The notes under the pieces: generated by a model
What the model saw: the letters and a program-made list of their open reading frames with translations, nothing else
Databases searched by the model: none
Told to the model about the DNA's origin: nothing
NCBI RefSeq assembly: GCF_002043095.1
Contig: NZ_MVOC01000023.1
Coordinates: 1-64,000, forward strand
DNA: 64,000 nucleotides
Direction: 5' to 3'
DNA from: Mycobacterium sp. AT1
GTDB taxonomy: Bacteria; Actinomycetota; Actinomycetes; Mycobacteriales; Mycobacteriaceae
Position numbers and translations under genes: made by a program
Part shown: one piece after another, positions 53,780 to 61,064 of the stretch
Layout of the letters: the number at the start of each line of letters is the position of its first letter
Numbering within the stretch: the stretch's first letter is position 1

Positions 53780-55000
53780 TCAGTTGAACGGCTTCCGGTC
53801 GTCGATCAGGCGCGATCCAGCCCCGGCCGTGCGCCATGCCCTGGCAACCCAATCCGCGTCGTCGTCGGTCACCAGATTGCCCATGACGCGGACGGCGACC
53901 CCCATGAGGAACGACGAGCGCATCGCGACCGGGCCGACGGTCGGCAGGAAGCGGGGAATCGTCAGCAACAGAGCGAGCCGGCGCGCGACCGAGAATCCGT
54001 GGGCGTAGTGCCGGTGCAGTTCGGCGGGCCACGCCTGCGTCAGATCGCCGGTGCCGAGCATCTCGGCGGCTAGTCGGCCGGTCTCCAGTCCGTAGTCGAT
54101 GCCCTCGCCGTTGAGGGGGTTGACGCACGCCGCGGCGTCTCCGATCAGCATCCAGTTTGGCCCGGCGACACCGGAGACCGCGCCGCCCATCGGCAACAGC
54201 GCCGACAGTGCCGCCCGCGGTTCGGCAGAGAAGCCCCACTCGTCACGCCGCAGGTTCGTGTAGTGCGAGAGGAGCGGACGCAGGGCGGCGTCGGCGGGCC
54301 GCTTCGCCGAGGCAAGGGCGCCGACGCCGATGTTCACCTCGCCGTCCCCGAGGGGGAAGATCCAGCCGTACCCGGGTAGGACCTCGCCGGCGGGGGAGCG
54401 GAGTTCGAGGTGCGAGGTGATCCACGGTTCGTTGGTGCGTGGGCTCGCGACGTAGCCGCGGATCGCGACGCCGTAGACGGTCTCCTTGTGCCATTCGCGG
54501 CCGAGCACGCGGCCCAGCGTCGAGCGGACACCGTCGGCGACGATCAGCTCTCGGCACCCGACCGCGGTGCCGTCCTCGAGAGTCACCGACGTTGCTCGGC
54601 CAGCTGAGTCATGTTCCACCCCAATGGCTTTGGCTCCGAGCAGCATCTGCGCCCCGTCGTCGACCGCGACCTGACGGATGCGCTCGTCGAGCTCGGTCCG
54701 TGGGACGGCACTGCTGGTGGGCGGGAACGACGGGCCCGGCCACTCGATCTCCACGTCTGCGCCGAAGCCCGACATCCGCAGCCCGCGATGGCGAACCCTG
54801 CCGCCCAGCCAGGGACCGAGACCGAGCAACTCGAGTTCGGCGATCGCGCGAGGGGTGAGGCCGTCGCCGCACGCCTTGTCCCGTGGGAAGTGTTGACCGT
54901 CGATCACCAGCACGTCGCGGCCGCTGCGGACTGCCCACGCGGCGGCTGCAGAACCGGCAGGTCCAGCGCCAATCACCACCACGTCATGTTTGAGGTCCAC
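53780..55000 (-). CDS. menJ: Menaquinone side-chain reductase MenJ (geranylgeranyl reductase family)
   Basis: A 406-residue FAD-dependent reductase, matching Rv0561c, that saturates one isoprene unit of menaquinone to give MK-9(II-H2) in mycobacteria. The FAD motif DVVVIGAGPAGSAAAAWA, DKACGDGLTPRAI, and GDAAACVNPLNGEGIDYGLETGRLAAE are the geranylgeranyl-reductase hallmarks. Start GTG 55000 lies 21 bases from the divergent grcC1 start and has no properly spaced ribosome site; CATACT seven bases upstream suggests a leaderless transcript. Confidence 0.92.
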   Translation of the reverse strand: MDLKHDVVVIGAGPAGSAAAAWAVRSGRDVLVIDGQHFPRDKACGDGLTPRAIAELELLGLGPWLGGRVRHRGLRMSGFGADVEIEWPGPSFPPTSSAVPRTELDERIRQVAVDDGAQMLLGAKAIGVEHDSAGRATSVTLEDGTAVGCRELIVADGVRSTLGRVLGREWHKETVYGVAIRGYVASPRTNEPWITSHLELRSPAGEVLPGYGWIFPLGDGEVNIGVGALASAKRPADAALRPLLSHYTNLRRDEWGFSAEPRAALSALLPMGGAVSGVAGPNWMLIGDAAACVNPLNGEGIDYGLETGRLAAEMLGTGDLTQAWPAELHRHYAHGFSVARRLALLLTIPRFLPTVGPVAMRSSFLMGVAVRVMGNLVTDDDADWVARAWRTAGAGSRLIDDRKPFN

Positions 55001-55007
55001 ACCTCCC

Positions 55008-55015
55008 AGTATGTT
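55008..55015. promoter_or_regulatory. Overlapping divergent -10 boxes, menJ/grcC1
   Basis: Plus strand TATGTT (55010-55015), six bases before ATG 55022. Minus strand CATACT (55013-55008), seven bases before GTG 55000. The boxes share four bases. Confidence 0.55.
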
Positions 55016-55021
55016 GTAGCA

Positions 55022-56029
55022 ATGAAGACACCAGCGACCGTGGTCGCCGGCGTGGAGTTCGGGGACGCAATCTTCGCGGCGAGTGTTCGCGACGGGGTGG
55101 CGCGCATCGAAGAACTCATGGCCACCGAGCTGGGCAAGGCCGACGAGCTCATGGCCGAGGCCGTTCAGCACCTCTTCCAAGCCGGCGGCAAGCGGTTCCG
55201 TCCGCTGTTCACCGTGCTCTCGGCACAACTGGGTCCCGAGCCCGACGCGTGGCAGGTCACCGTTGCCGGTGCCGTCATCGAGGCGGTGCACCTCGCGACG
55301 CTCTACCACGACGACGTGATGGACGAGGCGCAGGTGCGCCGCGGTGCCGACAGCGCGAACGCGAGGTGGGGCAACAACATCGCGATCCTGGCCGGTGACT
55401 ATCTCTTCGCGACGGCCTCGCGCCTCGTCGCCCAACTCGGTCCCGACGCCGTCCTCGTCATCGCCGACACGTTCGCGCAACTGGTCACCGGCCAGATGCG
55501 CGAGACGCGCGGAGTGGTCGAGGGCGCGGACTCCGTCGAGCACTACCTCAAGGTCGTGTACGAAAAGACGGCCTGCCTGATCGCGGCGTCCGGCACGTTC
55601 GGTGCGACGTTCTCCGGAGCCGACGACGAGCAGATCCAGCGGCTCGGCAGGCTCGGCGGCATCGTCGGCACGGCCTTCCAGATCTCCGACGACATCATCG
55701 ACATCGACAGCGATCCCGACGAGTCGGGCAAGCTGCCCGGCACCGATCTTCGGGAAGGCGTGCACACCCTGCCCGTGCTGTTCGCGTTGCAAGAGAGCGG
55801 GCCGGACGCCGACCGCCTTCGTCACCTGCTCAAGGGTCCCGTGGAGGACGACGCGGACGTGGCCGAGGCGTTGGCGCTGTTGCGTTCGTCACGAGGAATC
55901 GTGCGAGCGAAGGAAACCGTCGCCGACTACGCCGCGCAAGCCCGCGACGAGCTGGCCAAACTCCCCGACGTGCCTGGCCGGCTGGCGCTGGCCAACCTGG
56001 TCGACTACACGATCAACCGACACGGCTGA
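55022..56029 (+). CDS. grcC1: Polyprenyl diphosphate synthase (isoprenoid side chain)
   Basis: A 335-residue trans-prenyltransferase with both aspartate motifs: YHDDVMDEA (first) and DDIIDIDSD (second), along with GGKRFRP and GDYLFATAS. It makes the polyprenyl diphosphate used as menaquinone side chain, consistent with the divergent menJ. Two small residues upstream of the first motif decide chain length; Leu/Tyr (HLATLYHDD) suggest a longer chain, but length cannot be read. Start ATG 55022 is leaderless by pattern (TATGTT six bases before). Confidence 0.9.
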   Translation: MKTPATVVAGVEFGDAIFAASVRDGVARIEELMATELGKADELMAEAVQHLFQAGGKRFRPLFTVLSAQLGPEPDAWQVTVAGAVIEAVHLATLYHDDVMDEAQVRRGADSANARWGNNIAILAGDYLFATASRLVAQLGPDAVLVIADTFAQLVTGQMRETRGVVEGADSVEHYLKVVYEKTACLIAASGTFGATFSGADDEQIQRLGRLGGIVGTAFQISDDIIDIDSDPDESGKLPGTDLREGVHTLPVLFALQESGPDADRLRHLLKGPVEDDADVAEALALLRSSRGIVRAKETVADYAAQARDELAKLPDVPGRLALANLVDYTINRHG

Positions 56030-56079
56030 TTGGAACCAGACACCGGCCCCCGTGCGTTGGTTCAGCGAACGACTCCCAA

Positions 56080-56106
56080 GGTTTGAGTAGTCGGTGGTTT
56101 GAGTAG
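56080..56106 (+). repeat. 11-bp direct repeat upstream of htpX
   Basis: GGTTTGAGTAG occurs twice, 16 bases apart start to start, directly before the AGGAGG ribosome site of htpX. TTCAGCGAACG just upstream includes AGCGAAC, one half of the ClgR-type motif. It may bind a stress regulator. Confidence 0.45.
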
Positions 56107-56114
56107 GAGGGCCA

Positions 56115-56993
56115 ATGACTTGGCATCCGCACGCGAACCGGTTCAAGACGTTCTTGTTGCTCGCCGTCTTCTCCGGGCTGATCGTGTTCGTGGGCGCGCT
56201 GTTCGGCAGATCCATCATGTTCCTCGCCGTGCTGTTCGCGGTCGGCATGAACGTGTGGGTCTACTTCAACAGTGACAAGTTGGCGCTGAAGGCGATGCAC
56301 GCCCAGCCGGTCAACGAAATGCAGGCTCCCGCGATGTACCGCATCGTCCGCGAGTTGGCGACGACGGCGCACCAGCCGATGCCGCGGCTGTACGTCAGCG
56401 ACACCGCCGCGCCCAACGCCTTCGCGACGGGTCGCAATCCCCGCAACGCGGCGGTCTGCTGCACCACCGGCATCCTGGACATCCTCGAGGAGCGCGAGCT
56501 GCGGGCCGTGCTCGGTCATGAGCTGTCGCACGTCTACAACCGCGACATCCTGATCTCCTGCGTGGCGGGCGCAATGGCGTCGGTCATCACGGCGCTGGCG
56601 AACCTGGCCTTCTTCGCGAGCATGTTCGGCGGGAACCGCGAAGGCGGCACCAATCCCTTTGCGATCCTGCTGGTTTCACTGCTCGGTCCCATCGCGGCGA
56701 CCGTCATCAAGATGGCGGTGTCGCGGTCGCGGGAGTTCCAGGCCGACCAGTCCGGAGCCGAGCTGACCGGTGACCCGCTGGCGTTGGCCAGTGCGCTGCG
56801 CAAGATCAGTAGGGGTGTCGAGTTGGCGCCGTTGCCCCCCGAGACGCAGCTGGCCGACCAGGCGCACCTGATGATCGCCAACCCGTTCCGGGCCGGCGAG
56901 AAGATCGGCAAGCTGTTCTCCACGCACCCGCCGATGGAGGAGCGCATCGCGCGCCTCGAGCAGATGGCCGGCCGGGGCCCCGGGCAGTACTGA
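56115..56993 (+). CDS. htpX: Zinc metalloprotease HtpX (membrane protein quality control)
   Basis: A 292-residue M48 peptidase in the inner membrane: zinc site HELSH followed by Glu in [10 protein letters not shown], two helices at the N terminus ([35 protein letters not shown]) and two further hydrophobic segments after the active site ([36 protein letters not shown]). It degrades misfolded membrane proteins with FtsH and is induced by envelope stress. Ribosome site AGGAGG is strong. It follows grcC1 by 85 bases; M. tuberculosis Rv0563 is in the same position. Confidence 0.93.
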   Translation: MTWHPHANRFKTFLLLAVFSGLIVFVGALFGRSIMFLAVLFAVGMNVWVYFNSDKLALKAMHAQPVNEMQAPAMYRIVRELATTAHQPMPRLYVSDTAAPNAFATGRNPRNAAVCCTTGILDILEERELRAVLGHELSHVYNRDILISCVAGAMASVITALANLAFFASMFGGNREGGTNPFAILLVSLLGPIAATVIKMAVSRSREFQADQSGAELTGDPLALASALRKISRGVELAPLPPETQLADQAHLMIANPFRAGEKIGKLFSTHPPMEERIARLEQMAGRGPGQY

Positions 56994-57096
56994 CGCCACG
57001 GTTAACGTTTCGTCGGCGTCGACCGATGACCCCGGTGTGACGACTACTCCGTTTGGTAAGCCCGCACCCGAGGGACGCCTGCTCTACGCTGATCGC

Positions 57097-57639
57097 GTGC
57101 TAAGCAGACTTCTGATCGGCCTGGTCGCTGCGGGGGCAGCCGTGATCGGCGTGCCGGGAGTGGCCGCCGCCGATCCGGAACCAGGGCCGCCGCCTTCGCC
57201 CCCCGCGCCCAACGTCATGGGCTTCGCGTCGGTCAAGCCGTCGGAGTTCCTGCTGCAGGACGGGTCGATGTACGGCTTCGCCGTGCCGGGCGACATCGCC
57301 TGCATCATCAACCGCAACTCCGGCAACTACGGCTGCAGCGGCCCCATCCCGGCCGCGCCGAACGGCGCCAACGTGGTCACCGGTCAGCAGGTCGGCCCGG
57401 CGGGGTTCTCGAACGCCGATCGTCCGCTGTACGTGTTCGAAACCTTGCCCAAGCGCCTAGAGCCCGGGACGAAGATCAGCTTCCGCAACGTCACGTGCGG
57501 CACCGACGGGACGACCACGACGTGCACCAACAACTACGACGGTGGCGGCTTCGTCATCAGCCCGGCGGGCAGCTTTGCCGTCGACCCGAACAACCCGCTG
57601 ATCGACCGGCCGCAGCCGTCGAACCCGTACGCCAACTGA
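57097..57639 (+). CDS. Exported mycobacterial protein of unknown function
   Basis: About 180 residues: signal peptide (VLSRLLIGLVAAGAAVIGVPGVAAA), a short proline-rich part DPEPGPPPSPPAP, then a domain with paired cysteines (DIACIINRNSGNYGCSGPIP and NVTCGTDGTTTTCTNNY) probably disulphide-bonded. No known family is recognised. Start GTG 57097 gives a normal signal peptide and TACGCT lies six bases upstream, a leaderless pattern; the longer frame from 57037 would put a polar leader before the signal. Confidence 0.72.
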   Translation: MLSRLLIGLVAAGAAVIGVPGVAAADPEPGPPPSPPAPNVMGFASVKPSEFLLQDGSMYGFAVPGDIACIINRNSGNYGCSGPIPAAPNGANVVTGQQVGPAGFSNADRPLYVFETLPKRLEPGTKISFRNVTCGTDGTTTTCTNNYDGGGFVISPAGSFAVDPNNPLIDRPQPSNPYAN

Positions 57640-57646
57640 CGGGCCG

Positions 57647-58672
57647 CTAGAAGCCCGAGCCGTGCACCTCGTGGCCGGGCTTCTCGGCCGCGAGGCCGCG
57701 GTAGGCGTCCTCGACCGTCGACCCGTGGTTGATGACGCGGTCGACCTCGCGGGCGATCGGCATGTTCAGGCCGTGCTTGTCGGCGAATTCCATGATGACG
57801 CTGGCGGCCTTCACGCCTTCGGCGACCTGATTCATGGACGCGATGATCTCGTCGATCGACTTGCCGGAACCCAATTGTTCGCCGACGTGGCGATTGCGGC
57901 TGCGCTGGCTGGTGCAGGTGACGATCAGGTCGCCCATGCCTGCCAGCCCGGCGAACGTGTCGCGGTGACCGCCCATGGCCTCGCCGAGCTTGGACATCTC
58001 CCGCACGGCGCGCGCCATCACCATCGCGCGGGTGTTCTCGCCGATGCCCAGTGAGTAGCCCATGCCGACGGCGATCGCGTAGACGTTCTTGAGCGCTCCG
58101 GCCATCTCGACGCCCACCACGTCATCGGTGGTGTAGGTGCGGAAACGCTGGGTGCGGAACAGGTTTCCGAGGTTGGCGGCCAGCAGCTGGTCTGGCATGG
58201 CGAGCACCGCCGCTGCGGCGTAGCCCTCGGCCACTTCGCGGGCGATGTTGGGACCCGCGAGGATTCCGGCCGGGTGACCGGGCAGCACCTCGTTGACGAT
58301 CTCGCTCATCCGCATGTTGGTGCCCTGCTCGAGGCCCTTGACCAAGGACACGACGGGCACCCACGGCCGCAATTCCTTGGCGAGCTCCTCCAGCACGCCG
58401 CGGAAGCCGTGCGACGGCACGCCCATCACCAGGACATCGGCGCAGTTGGCGGCCTCGGCGAAGTCGGTGGTGGCGCGAAGGCTCTCGGCGAGCTCGACCT
58501 CATCGCCCAGATAGCGGGAGTTGCGGTGGTTGTCGTTGATGTCGTCAGCGGTTTGCTGCGAGCGAACCCACTGCAGAGTCGGCCCACGGCGGGCGCAGAT
58601 CGAGGCCACCGTGGTGCCCCAGGAGCCTCCACCGAGGACGACGACGTTCGGTTTGCGCTGCGCAGGTGCCAT
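57647..58672 (-). CDS. gpsA: NAD(P)-dependent glycerol-3-phosphate dehydrogenase
   Basis: A 341-residue GpsA that interconverts dihydroxyacetone phosphate and sn-glycerol-3-phosphate for phospholipid synthesis. N-terminal Rossmann motif VVVLGGGSWGTTVASI, the conserved MGVPSHGFRGVL and LVKGLEQGTNMRMSEI, catalytic Lys in MAGALKNVYAIAVG, and SRNRHVGEQLGSG in the C-terminal domain are present. It matches Rv0564c in position and length. No ribosome site of note at the start. Confidence 0.9.
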   Translation of the reverse strand: MAPAQRKPNVVVLGGGSWGTTVASICARRGPTLQWVRSQQTADDINDNHRNSRYLGDEVELAESLRATTDFAEAANCADVLVMGVPSHGFRGVLEELAKELRPWVPVVSLVKGLEQGTNMRMSEIVNEVLPGHPAGILAGPNIAREVAEGYAAAAVLAMPDQLLAANLGNLFRTQRFRTYTTDDVVGVEMAGALKNVYAIAVGMGYSLGIGENTRAMVMARAVREMSKLGEAMGGHRDTFAGLAGMGDLIVTCTSQRSRNRHVGEQLGSGKSIDEIIASMNQVAEGVKAASVIMEFADKHGLNMPIAREVDRVINHGSTVEDAYRGLAAEKPGHEVHGSGF

Positions 58673-58832
58673 GGCGATCAGGGTATGGCCGACGGCCTCG
58701 GCGAGTGAATGCTTTGGCGACGCAACGTTTTTCTTTCACGGTCAAGATCGTTGATTGGCAGGTCAATCGAGGTTGCCAGGGGGCCTGATGACGGACTTGC
58801 ATTTTGGCGCGCTACAGAAGGTCCCTGGGGGT

Positions 58833-58838
58833 TATGCT
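58833..58838 (+). promoter_or_regulatory. Candidate -10 box upstream of exported-protein gene
   Basis: TATGCT within GGTTATGCTATGG, about 45 bases before GTG 58884 of the exported protein; no good -35 is visible, so support is limited. Confidence 0.35.
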
Positions 58839-58883
58839 ATGGCGCATCGCACACGCGCCCGTTGCTCATACATAGGAGAACCC

Positions 58884-59327
58884 GTGAAATCCACCCTCAT
58901 CGTCGCCGGCCTCATCGGTTTCGCAAGCGCCGGCGGCTTTGCCTTGGCAGCGCCCGCGTCGGCGTCTTGTGCGCAGGGGTTCACCTCCATCCCGTGCACC
59001 ATCGCGCAGAACGTGGCATCCGCTCCTGCCACCACGGTGGGCAGCCTCGCGGCGGCGCCCGGTCAGTTCGTCGGTGGTGTCGCCTCGACGGCTCAGATCG
59101 CCGGTGTCGGTTGCCCCGCAGATGACGAGGGCAACGTCGAGGCCTGTGGTCTGCCTGCTGTCCCGGGTCAGTTCGTCGCCGGGGTCGCGGGACTCCCCAG
59201 CCAGTTCGCCGCCGGTGGCAACCAGATCGCGACGGCGCCGCAGACCATCGCGGGTGCTCTCGCCGCAGCCCCGGGCCAGTTCGTCCGCGCCATCCAGAAC
59301 GGTGGAACGGATCCCGAGTCCGAATAG
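58884..59327 (+). CDS. Exported protein with PGQF repeats
   Basis: About 147 residues with a signal peptide (VKSTLIVAGLIGFASAGGFALAAPASAS), a pair of Cys pairs (SCAQGFTSIPC; GCPADDEGNVEACG), and repeats of the form L-A/P-A-x-PGQFV-x-G-V-A (AAPGQFVGGVA, AVPGQFVAGVA, LPSQFAAGG, AAPGQFVRAI). Small exported proteins with this PxQF repeat are found in mycobacteria but the role is not known. AGGAG sits before GTG 58884. A very strong hairpin follows the gene. Confidence 0.75.
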   Translation: MKSTLIVAGLIGFASAGGFALAAPASASCAQGFTSIPCTIAQNVASAPATTVGSLAAAPGQFVGGVASTAQIAGVGCPADDEGNVEACGLPAVPGQFVAGVAGLPSQFAAGGNQIATAPQTIAGALAAAPGQFVRAIQNGGTDPESE

Positions 59328-59359
59328 GCTTCACCCTCGCCCAACGGGCGCTGAACCAA

Positions 59360-59398
59360 CAGCGAGCCCGGAGACGTCCAACGTCTCCGGGCTCGCTG
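59360..59398. terminator. Perfect 17-bp stem terminator
   Basis: CAGCGAGCCCGGAGACG and its exact complement enclose TCCAA. No T-tract follows, but the perfect stem is the strongest hairpin in the window and ends the exported-protein gene before the convergent yajQ. Confidence 0.75.
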
Positions 59399-59430
59399 CA
59401 TTCACGGGTGCGGTGAGGGCCGGTGGCCGT

Positions 59431-59492
59431 CGCCCAACGTGACGCCACTGCGCTGAAACCGCGCCATTCTCACCGTGGCGTCACGTTCGGCG
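59431..59492. repeat. Palindromic repeat, family III
   Basis: Eighteen-base arms, CGCCCAACGTGACGCCAC and GTGGCGTCACGTTCGGCG, with a single C-C mismatch, around a 26-base centre; the element ends exactly where the TAG stop of yajQ begins. Length and the mismatched-arm design resemble families I and II. Confidence 0.5.
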
Positions 59493-59984
59493 CTACCGGT
59501 AGTTGACGAACTGCAGCGCCACCTCGAGGTCGGCACCCCGCAGCAGCGACTGCACGGCCTGCAGGTCGTCGCGCTTCTTGGAGCTGACGCGGATCTCCTC
59601 GCCCTGGATCTGCGCCTTGACGCCCTTGGGGCCCTCGTCGCGGATGAGCTTGGTGATCTTCTTGGCGTTCTCGCTGTCGATCCCCTGCTTGATGCTGCCG
59701 ATGACCTTGTAGGTCTTGCCGGAGGCCTGCGGGTCGCCGGCGTCGAAGGCCTTCATCGAGATGTCGCGCCGGATCAGCTTTTCCTTGAAGACGTCGACTG
59801 CGGCCTTCACGCGTTCCTCGGTGGAGGAGACGAGGATGATGCCCTCCTCGCCCTGCCATTCGATGGTGGTGTCGGTGCCGCGGAAGTCGAATCGAGTGGA
59901 CAACTCCTTGGCAGCCTGGTTGAGCGCGTTGTCGACCTCTTGGCGATCGGCCTTGCTGACGACGTCGAAGCTGGAATCCGCCAT
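59493..59984 (-). CDS. yajQ: YajQ-family nucleotide-binding protein
   Basis: A 163-residue protein of the YajQ family (two ferredoxin-like domains), from [42 protein letters not shown] to the terminal [12 protein letters not shown]. In other bacteria YajQ binds cyclic di-GMP or nucleotides and acts on expression; function in mycobacteria is not known. Length equals Rv0566c. Start ATG 59984 is supported by AGGAGGGAG; the frame opens further to 60029 but without another site. tRNA-Tyr lies divergent, about 100 bases on. Confidence 0.9.
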   Translation of the reverse strand: MADSSFDVVSKADRQEVDNALNQAAKELSTRFDFRGTDTTIEWQGEEGIILVSSTEERVKAAVDVFKEKLIRRDISMKAFDAGDPQASGKTYKVIGSIKQGIDSENAKKITKLIRDEGPKGVKAQIQGEEIRVSSKKRDDLQAVQSLLRGADLEVALQFVNYR

Positions 59985-60037
59985 GGACTTGCTCCCTCCT
60001 ATGTTGATGCGTTTTCGTGTTGGGACCATCCTCGTTG

Positions 60038-60043
60038 TACCCT
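60038..60043 (+). promoter_or_regulatory. Candidate -10 box of tRNA-Tyr
   Basis: TACCCT, followed 6 bases on by a leader hairpin and then the tRNA. It fits TANNNT. No convincing -35 is seen. Confidence 0.3.
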
Positions 60044-60048
60044 GCTAG

Positions 60049-60080
60049 TCGCACCAAACCGGGGTTCCGGATTGGTGCGA
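60049..60080 (+). other. Leader hairpin upstream of tRNA-Tyr
   Basis: TCGCACCAA pairs with TTGGTGCGA (9 bp), and inside CCGG pairs with CCGG across a GGTT loop. It ends five bases before the tRNA and would be the 5' leader of the precursor. Confidence 0.4.
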
Positions 60081-60085
60081 ATCCC

Positions 60086-60168
60086 GGCAGGTTGCCCGAG
60101 CGGCCAATGGGAGCGGACTGTAAATCCGTCGGCTAACGCCTACACAGGTTCGAATCCTGTACCTGCCA
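60086..60168 (+). tRNA. tRNA-Tyr (GUA anticodon)
   Basis: An 83-nucleotide type II tRNA. The acceptor stem GGCAGGT pairs perfectly with ACCTGCC, with A as discriminator at 60168. The anticodon loop ACTGTAAAT has GTA at 60120-60122, which reads UAU/UAC Tyr codons. A long variable arm follows, as expected of bacterial tRNA-Tyr, and the T-arm is CAGGTTCGAATCCTG. The CCA end is not encoded (CAC follows). Upstream is a leader hairpin and downstream a terminator hairpin at 60173-60204. Confidence 0.93.
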
Positions 60169-60172
60169 CACC

Positions 60173-60204
60173 CAGCCAGGCCCCCTTTCGAGGGGGCCTG
60201 GCTG
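60173..60204 (+). terminator. tRNA-Tyr terminator hairpin
   Basis: CAGCCAGGCCCCCT and AGGGGGCCTGGCTG pair over 14 bases with a TTCG tetraloop, 5 bases after the tRNA. A strong intrinsic-type terminator, followed only by CGTTGT. Confidence 0.85.
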
Positions 60205-60244
60205 CGTTGTGGGGCGGAATGGCAACGTGTGCGACTGGCTGGGT

Positions 60245-60508
60245 CTACGCGTGCGCGGCAGATCCCCGTGGGTCCCCGCAACCGAGTGTCTCCGGATACC
60301 GGCGGTGCAGGCCGTCCATGAGTCGGTGCGCCTCGCGGAGCTCCCGACGCAGTTCGGACTGCTGACGGTGGATGTGGGCGATTCCCCGAGCGGACCTTCG
60401 CTGATTTCGTCGCTCGACGATCTCCAGCTGGCGAGACACCTTTTCGACCTGTTCGCGAAGTTCCTTCAGGAGCGTTCGAGCCTGGAGGGCCTCCGCGTCG
60501 TCCGACAT
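60245..60508 (-). CDS. Small coiled-coil protein of unknown function
   Basis: An 87-residue, strongly charged protein, helical and probably coiled-coil: ALQARTLLKELREQVEKVSRQLEIVERRNQRRSARGIAHIHRQQSELRRELREAHRLMDGLHRRYPETLG. I do not recognise a domain. It has no clear ribosome site. Codon use and reading-frame length on this strand suggest a real gene, but it could be an accidental open frame opposite the gene desert beside the tRNA. Confidence 0.5.
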   Translation of the reverse strand: MSDDAEALQARTLLKELREQVEKVSRQLEIVERRNQRRSARGIAHIHRQQSELRRELREAHRLMDGLHRRYPETLGCGDPRGSAAHA

Positions 60509-60582
60509 GTGGCCATCGTCTCATCAAAATCTAATGATTGCTCGTCGACCTGGGACTCGGCGGCCCATGCGTGAACCACCGG

Positions 60583-60611
60583 TTGACGCCGCGTAACCGC
60601 GGGCCCACAAT
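60583..60611 (+). promoter_or_regulatory. SigA-type promoter for small helical protein gene
   Basis: TTGACG, exactly 17 bases, then CACAAT; GTG 60620 lies eight bases after the -10 box. One of the best -35/-10 pairs in the window. Confidence 0.55.
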
Positions 60612-60619
60612 TTCGCATT

Positions 60620-60814
60620 GTGGCCAACTTGAGCGAACAGGTGGCGCTGACGCAACTGGAAGATCGGTTGAACAGCGTTTACGTCGACATTCCGACTGAC
60701 CGCATTCAGTCCGCCATGCGAAGCGCGCAGGCGCGATTCGAGGACAGCAAGATACGGGACTTCGTGCCGCTGCTGGTGGAGCGCAGGGTGCGAGCCGAGC
60801 TGGCAAGCACGTAG
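60620..60814 (+). CDS. Small helical protein (three-helix bundle type)
   Basis: A 64-residue protein, EQVALTQLEDRLNSVYVDIPTDRIQSAMRSAQARFEDSKIRDFVPLLVERRVRAELAS, of a mycobacterial family predicted as a three-helix dimerising domain; several copies commonly occur per genome. Function unknown. A good SigA promoter lies immediately upstream and the message would have almost no leader. Confidence 0.72.
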   Translation: MANLSEQVALTQLEDRLNSVYVDIPTDRIQSAMRSAQARFEDSKIRDFVPLLVERRVRAELAST

Positions 60815-60845
60815 CTGAGAGCGTGGTCAGCGCTCGCGCAGGCCG

Positions 60846-61064
60846 TCAGCCGACAGCGCCGTACTCGGTCTGGAACGAGTCGTAGGCGTCGTTGATCAAC
60901 TCGGTCGCGGCCTCGGGATGATTGCGCGCGATTGCCTCGATCGCAGCCCAGGTGGTCGCGCCCAACGCGCAACTTCGGCCAGGAAGGCGCCCCTCGGTGA
61001 TGGCGCACATCAGCGCGTGCTCGAAGGCCGAGCGGACGCCACCGGTCGGTGCCGGCCGCGTCAT
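60846..61064 (-). CDS. Small protein of unknown function, coupled to ANTAR gene
   Basis: A 72-residue protein, FEHALMCAITEGRLPGRSCALGATTWAAIEAIARNHPEAATELINDAYDSF, with two helices and two cysteines; no family recognised. Start ATG 61064 overlaps the stop of the ANTAR gene by four bases (ATGA), so it is translationally coupled to it. It may be its partner. Confidence 0.6.
   Translation of the reverse strand: MTRPAPTGGVRSAFEHALMCAITEGRLPGRSCALGATTWAAIEAIARNHPEAATELINDAYDSFQTEYGAVG

Noticed and set aside
55001-55825. Upstream extension of the menJ frame through grcC1.
   Set aside because: The geranylgeranyl reductase begins at GTG 55000; the rest lies antisense to a well-defined prenyl synthase.
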